The notes beneath the pieces are model-generated. The model was given only the letters and a program-made list of their open reading frames with translations. It did no database searches and was not told where the DNA came from. A stretch of DNA of 64,000 nt. It comes from Cheiracanthium punctorium (Eukaryota; Arthropoda; Arachnida; Araneae; Cheiracanthiidae). The stretch lies in the NCBI GenBank assembly GCA_038373885.1, contig JAWZYV010016535.1, positions 1,364,001 through 1,428,000 of the forward strand. The letters are read 5' to 3'. Of this stretch, positions 34,598 through 47,230 are shown in pieces (position 1 is the first letter of the stretch; every line of letters starts with the position of its first letter). The position numbers were made by a program, and so were the translations under genes.

Positions 34598-36277
34598 AAT
34601 CACCAACAATAATTGTATGCCTACAAAAACAAAGTTTGGTACTTACATATTATACCATCAACCACTTCTGCATATATATTTTCCCTCAAATCTGTTAATT
34701 ATATGCAAATAACATCAAACAATTAGAAAGAAAAACTTTCTTCTCATAGAAAATTTGCTTTAGAAAGAGATAAAAAGTTTCAATTGAGGTTGTGGAATCG
34801 GTTTTACATTAGATGCCCCTTTCTCCAACATCTTTGCAAGTTTTGCCAATATATGTTATATAAGCATAAAGAAAAAGGATACGTATTTCAGTTACTGGTA
34901 TAAGATTTATCTCAGGAAAACCTAGTTTCAAATCATGAAAAAGAAACAAAAGCAATCAAATATATAACACAGAACTACTTTATAAAAATTAATATGTCCA
35001 TTATCAAAGTACAGAAACTTATTTACATACAGTGTTTCAGAGAAAATTTCAGAGATGAAACACAGGAGCGATATGGATATGAGATGAAAATAAAATTAAT
35101 ATCGCTCAGATTAATACCATGTAGAATGTAGGTTTTATTGCATTAATTATACAAAGAATCAACACTATAGAGAAGAGTAGGAAGAAGTGAGACAAAAAGG
35201 ATAGGACACTATCAATTACTCCTTAAGGAAGCATTTTTTTTAATTTCTCATTTTTCTGGCATGTTTAGTAATCATAGCATCATAATTATTGCTATAAATC
35301 ATTCCAGCAACAAACTTCTTCAATTTATATGAAACCCCACCCACCAAAAAAAAAGGTATTTTCCAAACCCAAATGTAAATAACTTATATTTTTGATGCAA
35401 GTTCTCAACCTCATTTCTTTAACTAACAAAATTATTCATAATGTTTTATATACCTAAGAACATAACTTTTATAAATTAGCAGTTTAATAAGGCCTGACAG
35501 AAGCATATTTATAGGCATAATTTATTGTGTTGATATGTTATGTAAAGGAAGGAATGGGACATCTTAATTTAGGAAGGAAAAATGGTGAGAAAAAGTGAAA
35601 TTTTAACTTCCCACATGAAAGTGACTCATCCATCATTCATAAAGTTGCTATTATGCAAAACTGCAATCACCAAAGTTAGCAGAACTAGTAGCAAATAAGT
35701 ATTAAGAAAACAACATATCCAGCAGGGGCGAGGCCTTCGGTTTGCGCAAGATGCACAGATGAGAAGGCAGTTTCAGAAAAATGCAAGGAGTTTTGAACTC
35801 TTCTTCAACGCATTTAAAAACAAGGTTTCTATCAATTTTTCACAATAGAATAATCTTTTTTTGCGAAGGAACACAGTTCATAGAATTATCATTTTTGTTC
35901 GTTTTCGCAGAGAAACTTCCATTTATAAGATTCTTAGTCACTTAATATTATTGCTATAAAAATAAAAATACAAGATTAAATTTTCATTTCATTTTGTCCC
36001 CTGCATTATCATGGTGTTGGTAATACAGGTTAACCCAAGTTTTAAAATGAAAGGAGACCAAGTATTCTATTGGTTAGGTGTTCATGTTGATGTCTGCGAG
36101 AAATAAATTTAAAATAAACTGATTTCTGATGTTAGATTCTTGTTGTTTTATATAAATTTGTCCTCTTTGTTACTTTACTGCCCCTTGTGTAACTTTGTCC
36201 CCAGTATAACTAACATTTTTTTGTCACTACCAAAAGAAAAAAGAACTTTTATAAAAAAGAAGTTAATAAATCAGAGA
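34598..36277. other. A+T-rich stretch without supported features
   Basis: No gene or repeat with a partner was seen here. A possible lone transposon end, CAGGGGCGAGGCC, is at about 35724. This is the region where upstream HFM1 exons might lie, but I found no convincing one. Confidence 0.4.
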
Positions 36278-37380
36278 GAATGTTACCGAGCTACCCATTG
36301 CTTGTTTCTTGCATGTTGCTTGGAACATAAAAATTTAAACTTCGCACTATTTTTAATTATGTGAAACACATGAAACACCTTGCATATTAACCAATTATGG
36401 CAAATTTTCATAATTTGGTGACTTGCGTATATGTATAGTTAATAATTAGCACTAAGAAAACAGTACTTCACATATTTTCTTTGATAAAAACTACAGAACA
36501 GCTAGGATAGCTTGCTACCAATGGCGACTTTTCATTATTTGGTGATTTACGCATGCTCACAACCTATAATTAATGCTCATTTAAGGTTCCCGGAAAACCA
36601 TTATCCATATTTTCATATACATAATCCTTTGCAGATTGGTGTATTTAGCACAACAAATTATATCATCTCGCCACGCTGGCAAATAGCCAAAGTGTACTAT
36701 AACTGCTATAATGGCATAGTTAATGCCACCAAATATTTCTACTGGTAGCAAATACTCCAGCTGGACCGAACCGGATTTAAAATAATATGCATTTTAATGG
36801 TATATCTCATTTTCAAGATATTGGGTTCTAACATTTTTGAACTCACAGTTTAGATTCACCATGCTTGGAAAGATACCATTTTGCCAGATTGTACCTAATG
36901 CCAAGATGGCACTTTTAAAATCAGTTAGAATTAGTTATTCTGTTTTGAAAAAATGAATAATCGCTAATTCTAAATTCCTGTTGTCTAAGCAAACTTACCA
37001 TTTGAAAATTGTCAACTTTATGTATACTTTGAGTTATTTAATTTGGCATAATATGGATGTAATTCCACTTCATGTTTGCGAATTTCAAACAATTCTATAT
37101 ACTTGGAATTGCTTTGTTGCAAAGGAATGAATGATTTTATGCTAAATCTGGCAACCATTATGTTTTATTTTTTCAGTTTTTTATTAATATCTTCTAAAAT
37201 AATTGGATTTTCGAAATTTAAGTCAGCTTATCAGGTTCCTCAGAATTTTCCGAATCCATGGACATATTTCTCGAAATTCAAATCCCCACGGTTTAGGAGA
37301 ACATAGTCGAGCAAGCTCTTGAAGGTGGCTCAGTGGTGGCTGCGACAGCGGCTGTTACTTTTTTTTAAGGATAGAGAGAC
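36278..37380 (+). repeat. 1.1-kb dispersed repeat, copy 2
   Basis: It is the direct partner of 31225-32331. The homologous 78-codon frame is at 36512-36748. Flanks outside the borders are unrelated between the two copies, so this is a dispersed repeat and not a local tandem duplication. Confidence 0.75.
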
Positions 37381-37539
37381 ACCAAAAACGGTGATGCAGG
37401 GGGCATAACATGTCAATATCACAAGAAAATAAATGAATAAAAATAAGAATCATGTCACAAAAAGACAGTATATTGGTATCAAAATGCTAACAAGGTAAAA
37501 GTGTTTTTTTATTTGCGTAAGAAAGAATGGAGTGATTAT

Positions 37540-38125
37540 TTATTTGTCAAATGCCAGTTACATTGGCCATTAGACCATTTAACTCCTATTCTGTCAAAAG
37601 CGCTGAAATCTATATGAAACATCTGTCAGTGCTTCAACCTCATACAAATGTTCTGCCGTCATTGGCCGTCCACTATCACATAAAACACACAACGACAAAT
37701 CTGCTAGTACAATGCGAAATAAGTGATTCTGTAGACAGTCATGCCCCGTCAAAAGTCTAAAAGAAGCAACCGCAACTGTTCACATGTTGTCAGGAACAAA
37801 AGCTTGGTTTTTTGAGAGAACACCCCAAGGCTTGCCATCACAGGCTCTAGCAAAATCTCTAAAAGTCTTTTGATATGTGAGTGATGTCAGAAGCATAATA
37901 GAATGGAGGCTCTCACTCGTTTCATATCTCACTCGTTTTTGGCTTTTGGAGAACTGCAGCCCCTCTTTTGGCAAGCATATCTGTCATTTCGTTCCCATAA
38001 ATACCACAGTGTGAGGTACCCATTGAAAAGATATCTTGTGGGAAAGTTCTTTTAAGACTTCCTGACACTGTTGAACGCATAAGTTCTTACACTCTTGGTA
38101 AAAGGAGATGGTCTGTGTGATGCAG
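37540..38125 (-). pseudogene. LINE ORF2 C-terminus: end of RNase H and zinc knuckle
   Basis: The minus strand encodes, with frameshifts, ISFYQECKNL...ISFQWVPHT, then GIYGNEMTDMLAKRGA. This is the last part of a non-LTR RNase H domain (H-C-G-I-x-G-N-E-x-A-D pattern). It is followed by RYETSESLHSIMLLTSLTYQ, TVAVASFRLLTGHDCLQNHL and CVLCDSG...AEHLYE, a CCHC-like knuckle whose last Cys is replaced. It lines up as the continuation of the piece at 43245-44841. It is inactive. Confidence 0.75.
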
Positions 38126-38870
38126 ATCATCACTCATCTTATTTTAATTATCAATTACTTAATAGTTAATTATTTCAAAATTTATTCCTTGCACTTTCGA
38201 TTTGGATTTTCTTCGCTTCGCCTGTAAAGTTTTATTTCTGCACCAGCCTTATTTAAAAGCAATCTTCTGTTTTCATTTATTTTTCCTTTTTATTTTACTT
38301 TTGCATTTGTAAAGTCTAGCGTTTCAGTTTCAATGGTTTATTTATGACCATATAGGGCATCAAATCTATAAATAACATTGGCTTTCATTTTGGGTTACAA
38401 TTTAGCTGATAGATTTTTTGTTTTATCTTGTTGGCGCGTCGGGAATTCAAAAATAATTATATAGATATATATTTTTTGTGGGTGTTTGGGAGATATATGT
38501 GATGTAGATCATCACATATCTTATTTTAATTATCAATTACTTAATTATTAATTACTTCTAAATTTAATCCAAGTTCAAAATTTATTCTTTGCACTTCCGA
38601 TTTTCTTTGCTTCGCCTGTAAAGTTTTATTTCTGCACCTGCCTTATTTAAAAGCAATCTTCTGTTTTCATTTATTTTTCCTTTTTATTTCCCTTTTGCAT
38701 TTGTAAAGCCTAGCATTTCAGTTTTAATGGTTTTTTTATAACCATATATGGCATCAAATCTATAAACAACATTGGCTTTCATTTTGGGTTACAATTTAGC
38801 TGGTAGATTTTTTGTTTTATCCTGTTGACGCATCGAGAATTCAAAAATAATTATATAGAAATGTATTTAA
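38104..38870 (+). repeat. Tandem duplication of a roughly 375-base block
   Basis: The two copies are 38104-38485 and about 38496-38870. Shared blocks include CTTCGCCTGTAAAGTTTTAT, ACATTGGCTTTCATTTTGGG and TTCAAAAATAATTATATAGA. The first copy abuts the LINE RNase H fragment. No coding function was seen. Confidence 0.75.
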
Positions 38871-39022
38871 CGCCTACTGGCGCCTCTTTGTTTTCACACT
38901 TTGTTTGGAGTGCCCTTTGGCGTGTTTTGCTTCTGTTACTACTCCCTTGGCTTGTGTTTTATCGCCACATTTCTCGCTTTGCTGTTGCCCTGAAAAGCTG
39001 CGTCTCTTTGGGGCCTGCCCAG

Positions 39023-41737
39023 TAGGGTGGATCGAAAAAACTTTTTTTCGAAATTCATATTGCCTGAGTCATTATATGGTGCCAAACTAGCTGAAACATA
39101 TTGTCTCCAAATTTCAGCTTAAAATGTTGACATCTTGAGGTTCCACATCAAGTGAATGTTTATATTGGCTTTTTTTCAAGTTTTTAATGATTTTTATGTA
39201 AAAAATATTTTTTTTAATTTAATATCTTACTAAATAATTCTTTAATTTATAAAATAATATTAATGAATTACTCTCTCATTAATAAATTGTTTTATTGGAA
39301 CATTACTGCCAGATATCAGATCCAGAAATGGCTTTTTGTACATAAAAAAAGCAAATTATACTCTAAAATCTACTAGATGGCAGCGCATGTTCTAATCTAA
39401 CTATTATATCCTAACCTAATAAGGCACGCCACTTTTATTGTGTGGAATGATTCGTTTTAGCTATTGCCTTTGTTTCAACCACTTGTTTCTCCTTCGTAAG
39501 ATTGAAGCCATATGTTTCATTAATTTTGATTTATATTTGACAAAAAAAAAAAAAAAAAACGAAGTTTTGAATTTAAATATGACCACAATTAGAAGTGAAA
39601 CTTTTTGTAGTGTTTTCGGAATTCCAGTACTATTGAAAGAGACAGTGTTACCACCAACGTATTCTGATTTATTGAAGCATTTCTTAATCACAAAATATGA
39701 TATACTGTGGAAGCAGGGGAATAAAAAGGACCCTTCAGTAACAGAGATCATCGAAATTATTTCTTTGGACGTTGAAAGAATTTGGAAGAAAGCCTCCTTG
39801 CCTGTGGTAAGTCACCTAGAAGTAATTCCCCTTATTAAAAATTATAATGAAAGATACGATCACAACTTAATTCTATACAAGTAGCACAGTCTTTGTACAC
39901 CATATACTTCGATGAAAGAAAAGACACAACTATTATGTAAGAAGTGAAGCTCTTTATAGGCTACTGTATCTGTGGAAGAGCATATTGTTATGTTGTCAGA
40001 ACCTGGTTCTGTTCACATAGGACATGTGACTCCGCATTCAGGCTCTAGTACTGATATTACCTGCAGCATCATCAACTTTGTTACACAGAAAGAGATTGCA
40101 CTTTAGGATCTTGTTGCCATTGGGTGAGATGCACCGAAAGTCAACAATGGGAAAAAAAATGGCGTAGTTAGACAGCTTGAAATCTTTGTTGGCCATAAAT
40201 TGCACTGGTTTGTATGCTTATTGCATACTAATGAACTACCTCTCCGCCACCTTTTCCATAAGATTGAGGGAAAGACATCTGGGCCATACCAGTTTTCTGG
40301 AACAATAGGAAAATTTATGGAAACGTATGAAACGTTTGTTGTGACAAATTTTGTTATTCCTGTTGCTCTGCCTGAAATTGATAAAAAAGACCTCAGTACA
40401 GACCAAAAGTACCTCTTCGATATTTCTAGGGCAGTATGCTTGGGACAGTGCCATCCAGATTTGGGAAACAGAAGTCCAGGAAGGATGTCTCATTCAAGCT
40501 GACTCACTATAGCGAACTGAATACTGCGCCTGTACGTGTCGACTGCCGAACCAACAGAATGCTTTAAACTCCTAGTAGACTATGTGATGAAAGTGTACGT
40601 GCCATCCTGGTTTGAAATAAAGAAAATCCCAGGAGCTACTCATGGAGCACATGATGAAAAGAAGTGAATGATGAAAAGAAATGAATGATGAAAAGAAGTT
40701 CATTCTTCCCAGAAGAGTTTAAGTGAATCATTCATGAAGTTATTCAGAAGAACTCTTATTTTGCTCATTCTGAAAATTTTCTGTTGGCAATGATGTTTGA
40801 TGAAGGATCACATATTCGAGAATTTGACCTAAGAAGAATATTGAATGCAAGAAAAACTGAATGGAAGGGGAAAATATGCCAATTTGATCTTCTAAATATA
40901 AATTTCGAAGCAGAGTAGTATTTTCAGATGATTCACTGGGACAATCCTTTGGAACCACCAGCTACCATGAACCTCAGTGACGAAGATGTAGCAAGTATGA
41001 TCAGAAACGGTTCAGAATTTGAAATAGAGAAGCTCCTTGCCCTTCTTAAGCAGTAGAAAGGCATGTAAGACTACTAACGCAAGCATCATTCGTAACATCT
41101 GGAGCAAAAGCCAGAGATGGATACATTCGTTGTGGAATCAAATCACGAAAGGAACTACCAAAGTTAATTATTTTGCCCGGCATGTGGACTCCAAAATTGA
41201 AGACTGATTAAAGTAAAGTGTTTTATTAGTCAATAATACTCGAAAGGTAAATTTGGTATTTCCTTTTCTGTATTAGTGTGCTTTCTAAATATTAATTGTC
41301 TTTAAAAATGAAGTAATATGTAAATACTTAATAACTATGTATTCAAAATATACCCCAAAACTTATGACGCGAGGTTGCAAGTTAGTGACTATTTTTTTTC
41401 TTCTTTCTTTCTTTCTTTTTTGTTTGTTTGTTTGTTTGTTAACGGCAATAAAACATTGCCGTACTTTTACTTGTTTCTTTTTATTAGTTAGAACTGTTTT
41501 TGAGTCAGAAAATAAAGTTATTGTAAACATTAAAATTCAATTTTAAAAAATTGATTTTTTTTTTTACTTTTTACGGTAACATTCCTTTCTTTGAGCCCAG
41601 TGTGGAACCTGAAGACAATCAGTGAATCGACTAGAATTTTTTTTCTGAGACTTTTTTGCCATACAGCACCATTTGTTGAGTCAGGCAATAATAAAATAAA
41701 ATAAAAAAATTTTTTTGGCCATTTTCACTCCACTCTA
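39023..41737 (+). mobile_element. TAGGGTGG element copy 2 with transposase relic
   Basis: CTGCCCAG is exact at 39015-39022 and 41738-41745. The left end is TAGGGTGGATCGAAAAAAC and the complement of the right starts TAGAGTGGAGTG. It contains the transposase relic 39579-41215 on the plus strand and a (CTTT)n/(TTTG)n run at about 41400-41440. Its first 30 bases match copy 1 (20110) closely, although the interior differs. Confidence 0.9.
39579..41215 (+). pseudogene. Transposase relic of the TAGGGTGG family
   Basis: The Met at 39579 opens a 101-codon frame beginning MTTIRSETFCSVFGIPVLLK, with IEIISLDVERIWKKASLPVV further on. After a gap with stops, a second open part (about 40120-40502) reads LHTNELPLRHLFHKIEGKTS, DLSTDQKYLFDISRAVC and RSPGRMSHSS. 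Later fragments include a piece AVERHVRLLTQASFVTSGAK near 41050. I recall proteins with this order of motifs as common uncharacterised entries in arthropod and cnidarian genomes. No classical DDE signature or hAT dimerisation motif is evident. Several stops and frameshifts make it non-functional. The 8-bp duplication suggests hAT kinship, but that is inference. Confidence 0.7.
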
Positions 41738-41780
41738 CTGCCCAGCCACCGCAGGACTTTATGTTTTTGAAGTTTATATA

Positions 41781-43190
41781 CCGTAATTTATGGAAGAAAC
41801 GGCGAACCCACGAAAATGAGCTTAGTTAACTAGAAAATCATCAGAAATGCCGCACCCGGCATAAACGCCGCAGCCGCAATCGTTAGTTTGTGTGTGTGTG
41901 TGTGGGGGGGGGGGTGATTGTGGTCAGAAGAAGTGTCAATGCCAGATAAAATTCAATATTTTCTAAAATAATTTCTTAACAAAAAATATCTTGCATTACT
42001 TATTAGACCTAATTTATTAAAAAAGCTATTAAGTTGATCGGATATATTTCGGGAGAAATTGGATAAACTGTAAAAAAATCTCCTTTTTTTTCCCCCCCTT
42101 CCCATAGAATGTTTTAAGTATTTACCACTATTTTACGAAGCTTATGATTTCTATTTTCAAATAATCAAAGACATCAATGTTTATATTCACAAAGGCGAAT
42201 TTATAAAAAAAAAAATAAAAAAAAAAAAACAACTTCTAAAAAACCTCTTGCATTTGCAAAAAGTTCGGACAGACTAGTGATCGATGTGTGAGAAGGGGCT
42301 CCAGTTAAAAGTAAAAGTCCAGTTAAAAGTATGATTATAATGCCCCCGGATGGCCAGCTGTTGATTACGTAATGAGCTTGCTTCAGCAGATTGTTTGTTT
42401 TAAACTGAATGTTGTGTAATAACTCTTGATGTTTTGTTTTAGATATTATTTTTGATATTTATAACATTGGGATTTATTTTAAAAGCACTCAGCATTTCTT
42501 GAGCATTCCAATTAGCTGGCAGTGTTTATTCTGTAGAGTGTTCCTGCACAGGGTGCAAAACGGCATGGCGGGAAAAAAAAATAACTTTTTTTGGGGGGGG
42601 TGGGGGGTAAACTTGCACTGAGTGCAACATAGACTAAATTTGGCTGAAATTCAGTATTTTAAGAACAATAGAGGTTCATGTGAAAAACGGATGCATTTAA
42701 TAGAGGGTAGTGCACTTCTACGGTATTTTACAGAACTTTAACCCTTCAATATACATATATTCAAATCTTCATTAAAATTTAATTATAGTTCTAAAATGAA
42801 GAATTTACTTCTATATTTTTTCTTTTTACTTAATTGAGGAGACATCGGTTGGATGTATGAAGCCATCCACTTCAGAGCACGGGACATGGACACTTCTCAG
42901 GGCGCTCTGATGTCTCACTTTCTCCAAAACCAGATCAAACCGCTTTTCTACGGGGGTAGGTTCGCATTCTGATTCGCTACGCTGTGCTCTGTGCACGCTA
43001 AAGAGTATGTGTCGGTGGTGGCGCCATCTTTTGAGACAATTATCACTAAACGAATTTTACGATTTTTCGTTGAAGATCGACTAAAAAAAATAAAAATATT
43101 GTAAACGCCGCACCCGGTAGAAATGCCGCACTTACTATTTTTTATTTTTTATACTCATAAACGCCGCGGTGTTTTTTCCATAAATTACGG
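41781..43190. mobile_element. TIR element with CCGTAATTTATGG ends and GCCGCACCC motifs
   Basis: The ends CCGTAATTTATGGAAGAAAC and (complement of right) CCGTAATTTATGGAAAAAAC are inverted. Next to each end are copies of (A/G)CGCCGCACCCGG(C/T)A. The flanks share only ATAT, so the target length is uncertain. The interior includes a (TG)n(G)n run near 41890 and no recognisable transposase. Confidence 0.7.
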
Positions 43191-43244
43191 CATATGTTGA
43201 CATATTAAATAAAATGTAAATGCCACTTGACGATGTCTTGCTCT

Positions 43245-44841
43245 TTTATTATGTTGAGCTTATCATGGCTTCGTCTTGCAGGTAAAGAGCCTGGGTAATC
43301 TGCCTCATAGCCTGTATTGCTGAAGTTGAATCCGATAGGACAACAGCCCTCCTGAATAAGCTCTCTCAATGCTAGTTGTTGGAGAGCCACATGAATGGCT
43401 TTCAGTTCTCCATAAAAATATGTGGAGTCAGCCCCAACAGGAATATATAAACTAAAAAGCTTGCTAAAAACTCCAGCTCCAGCGCCCTGTACCCTATCAG
43501 TCAGAGAGCCATCCATGTATAAATGCATCCATTCCTTAGCCAGAAAACATTTCTCAACTGTTTCCAAAGCAATGACACTTATTTGCTCTGGACTCATTTC
43601 CTTCTTATCTACTTCCATTTCCAGACCCAACCACACATCTAGGAAGCTATAATCCAAAGAATCAGGCAAAAACAGCAGTGCCGGTTTCAGTGTTCTTATA
43701 TGGTTGTATTGTTCTAGGTGAGAGACACACAGCAAGAAACCGTTTTGTGTCTTCAAATTTCGTTGTCTATTATAGTAATCATAGTTCCTCCAATGAGTAT
43801 TACTTGGCAGTCGAATAAGTCTCTGGAAAAGGATGAAAGCATTTCTCTGAATCAGGTTTATCATAGGTCGGTTTGCCGATATCAGCTGAATTGCCAAAAT
43901 GGGAGTAGTTTTAACAGCTCCGATTATAATGCGCAATGCCTGATTTTGGAGTCCTCTAGGCATTGTATCACATCTCCCATAGCAGAGATTAATATCTCAC
44001 AGCAATAATTTAGTATTGGTTAAATATACATTTTATACGTCAAGTTGAGGGTCTCTCTACCACATCCCAATTTAACACCTTCTAAGTGAATAAGCATGGC
44101 TCACTGGGATAAGTACAGGCTGTCCGAAAACCAGTTTCTCCTATGGGATTTTGCATACGAGAAAAGTTTCGCTTCTTCGCCGATTTGTCGCTGTTACCCC
44201 ACTGTATCAATGTTGCCAACTCTGCCGAAGAAAAAGATCTTGGCAAACTGGCAATACCGAAGTATTTGTAAATCAGAAATGAATGTCCAAATGCCTCAAA
44301 GAGCATTAGCAGATAAGCATATTTCAGCAGCACAAGCACGTAAATGCCAAAAAAAAATTTTTTTTTTCTTAGCTTGAAAATATTGTTAGCCATTTGTGGA
44401 TGCTTTTAACTTTGATTTTAGGCATATTTTCTCCAGCAGAATTGGCAACAGTGATACAGTGGGGTAACAGCGACAAATCGGCAAAGAAGCGAAAATTTAC
44501 TCGTACGCAAAAACGGAGCTTTTCAGACAGCCTGTACTTATCTCAGTGAGCCATGGTTTAAGGATAGGTAAATTACACTGAGCCTTAGCAACGATATGCT
44601 CTGCATGCTTTCTTGAGCTTAAGCTCTTGTCAAAAATACAGCCAAGGTAGGTGGCACCATCCGTCTGGTGTAAAACAGACTTCTCATACATTTGTCTAGG
44701 AGTAAAGTGATGTCTGTTAAGAAAGGAAAACTGACAAGTAGCCTTCCCCTGTTTAACTCTCATATTGTTAGCAGAACACCACTCCTCTAGTCTCTGGAGC
44801 ACAGAGTTTAAGAGACTAAAGAAGTGGCGTTCTGCTAACAA
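43245..44841 (-). pseudogene. LINE ORF2: reverse transcriptase C-part and start of RNase H
   Basis: On the minus strand, 44841-44560 gives LQRLEEWCSANNMRVKQGKA and ATYLGCIFDKSLSSRKHAEH, the late palm and thumb of a non-LTR reverse transcriptase. After the MITE at 44096-44554 it resumes with the connection region (ILNYCCEILIS; GLQNQALRIIIGAVKTTP). It then enters an RNase H domain with MHLYMDGSLTDRVQGAGAGV (catalytic Asp), YGELKAIHVALQQL (Glu) and, one frame over from about 43355, AVVLSDSTSAIQAM (Asp). RT followed by RNase H indicates an I/LOA/R1-like clade. Frameshifts and the insertion make it dead. The remainder is at 37540-38125. Confidence 0.8.
44096..44554. mobile_element. Foldback MITE inside the LINE
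   Basis: Inverted arms of about 150 bases start ATGGCTCACTGGGATAAG. It is near-identical to 56159-56615. The flanking 9-mers agree only in a TAAG core here. It interrupts the LINE between thumb and RNase H coding. Confidence 0.8.
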
Positions 44842-44915
44842 TATGAGAATTAACCATGGGAAGACTACTTGTCAGTTTTTGACTCATAACAGAAAACACT
44901 TTACTCCTAGACTAA
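44690..44915. repeat. Inverted duplication of a LINE segment
   Basis: The minus-strand LINE coding at 44690-44790 is repeated in reverse orientation at about 44826-44915 (shared GTTCTGCTAACAATATGAGA and CTACTTGTCAGTTTT), with a spacer of about 35 bases. The reversed copy is more diverged in the middle. Confidence 0.75.
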
Positions 44916-44959
44916 TCTATGTGTAATGGGGTGTAATGTAGCAGGCCTCCTCATGGTGC

Positions 44960-45580
44960 ACCCTGGGCAGAGGCGTAGCTAGGGTTACCAGTGCCCGGGG
45001 ACAACTGAAGATTTTGTGTCCACCTCCCCCCAAAAAGGGGAAGGGGGCAAACCCATAAAAGTGCTACAAAAAACTGTAATATCTGAAAATTTTAAAATAA
45101 AAAAATTGGATTAAAAAAAAATTATTTAAAATACTTTAAATCTCCCCCCCTTCCTTTCTTTATTGCATTTTGGGTTGTTTGTCGATTATAGCTACTTTCT
45201 TTTAACGTCAAAACCTTCTGTACCATATGTCCACAGAACGCCATACCATTTACCCATAGGAGTCCATTATCAACACAATACGTTATGTAGAGTTATTAAT
45301 AATGATCTGGTCTTTTCATTTACTTAATAGAGTTCAACTTCACTCCATATACTTACTATAGTAAATGCAAGTATTTATTTAAAAGCATTCTTTTTTTTTT
45401 GGGGGGGGGGGTAAAAATGTGATAGAAATAATTTGAGGGCAAATCTTAAGAATAAAATATTTTAATTCATTAACTGACAATTTTCTATTTTTAAAAAACT
45501 TTCCCTTTTAACTCTCCACCTTCAAGGGGGGGGGGCTTTAGTTCCCTCCATTGGGGGGGGGGGTGCGGGCATAGGTCAGT
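44960..45580. other. Possible lone MITE end and G-rich runs
   Basis: CAGAGGCGTAGCTAGGG at about 44966 is the left end of a CAGTGGCGTAGC-type element. No matching right end was found, although G-rich tracts at 45402, 45524 and 45553 may be its remains. No gene is supported. Confidence 0.3.
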
Positions 45581-47074
45581 GATACAAAAAAGTTTCTCTT
45601 CTTCAGCAGTTGAATGAACTGTATTTAATATTTATGTCAGGCCAACACTAATTTATACTTGCTTTATTTACCATGTATCTCGTCTAGCGATTTGCAGTTC
45701 GATGGATTGCACACCAGCTAATAATGAATGTACATATGATGGCATTCATTTTCTACAATTTGAATATTTTACTGACCTGATAACAAAAAGATCAAAATGA
45801 ATTTTTTTCGGGCATTTTTAAAAAATTGCTGGCATTTGAAAAATAAGACATTTTGAATTATTTTCCAGTTTCGATATAAACAGATTTTTTTTTTTTTAAG
45901 AAGATGCTCAAAACTTGTATTATTTATTGTATTATTACTTGTAAACATATTATTAAAAGGACAACATTAAGCAGTGACAAATTTTAAACACACATTTTTA
46001 TTTCAAAAAATCATAATTAGCATTCAGCAATATAGAAAATTGCAAAAGTACAGTATTTCTTAACTTGAAAGTTCTCTTGCCAAGGAGAACCAGAAACGCA
46101 GATTTTAAAGCAGTTTCTACAGTATAAATATGCAACTTTTTAAAAAGAGAAGTACAGCTGAGTATTACTATATAAGGAATGAAAGCCAATCTTAGTGCCA
46201 ATCGTAAGATCAAGTAGAAGAATATGAGAAAAAAAAATCTCAGGTGGACATTCAGTTCTCCTCAAATGTCCTTGAATTACAAGGGAGCATCCAGACAGTC
46301 GCGGCTCGTGGGCTAAATAGCCCACGACCGCGAGGTTCATAAAACAAATGTCGAAAATTAAATATGCAGATATGATGCACCTTACAAATTAAAATATATT
46401 TGCATTTCCAGCAGTTAAAGGAAAACAATGCACACAACTGAAGGAACACAAATCATCTTTGGTCATACATTTCGACACCAAGAAAAGTGTTAGTAGAGTC
46501 AATTTATTTCAATTTTTTGTCAAAGGATAGTATTGAAAATTGGCCTTGCTTTAACTCCGAAACACTTTTTTTTGCTCTCATCTCAATTATTTACACGAGT
46601 TCGTAAAAAATATTATAGTGAAAAAGAAAATGAAATAAAAATGGATTAACTAACCGAACGTAACAAGCCAAGGGAAAATCCGGAAGGGATAACAGCAAAA
46701 AAATGTCCCTTGTGCACACCAAAAATGTGCGAACAGAATGATATCAGTAGAACCGTACTTCTCAGTTCTCTCCACTTCTGTTCTCAGAGAACGGATCAGA
46801 AGGGAATTTGGTAGGGATCGACCGATAGTATCGGCGCTGATATCTTCTATTTTTTTAGGTATCGGTTCTTTCGATTCTAAAAGTATCGGTTTCTGTTGCT
46901 TTCATCCATTTTCACTGATACTTTGCTTTTCAGAAGAAACCACGCAGGCGCAACACCATTCTAGAATCTTTATTTTGGTAATGAGATGAGAGGCGTCGTT
47001 TCATTGGCACATTTGTTTGTGTGAGTGTTTTCGAACTGTGTTTTTTTTTTTTTTTTAATTCTAACCATCACTAA

Positions 47075-47230
47075 ATGGATGTTGTATCAACAAGTGTGGT
47101 CGAAATTATGGACGAAGAATCGTTAGATGACAGTTTAACAGGACAATCGTCTATCTTCTAAATTATTTTGAATTGGTGCCCAACACTAAATACGCTATCT
47201 GCAAGGATTGCAAAAAACAAATGTCGAGAG
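47075..47230 (+). pseudogene. hAT transposase first exon with BED zinc finger
   Basis: The Met at 47075 starts MDVVSTSVVEIMDEESLDDS and hits a stop at 47159. One base over, the frame continues YFELVPNTKYAICKDCKKQM then SRG and a GTAAGC donor. The N-YF...A.C..C.....RG pattern is the start of a BED finger, the DNA-binding domain at the N-terminus of many hAT transposases. The one-base frameshift before the finger means it is no longer translated. It belongs to the element 46812-54084. Confidence 0.7.

Noticed and set aside
31225..37380. The 1.1-kb direct repeats as LTRs of a retrotransposon with about 4 kb interior
   Set aside because: No TG...CA ends, no primer-binding site or polypurine tract, no gag-pol coding between them, and the interval is filled with hAT elements.
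41398..41440. (CTTT)n/(TTTG)n run, and poly-A or poly-T runs at 6122, 26378, 48069 and 61412
   Set aside because: Ordinary simple repeats; noted only where they help define an element.
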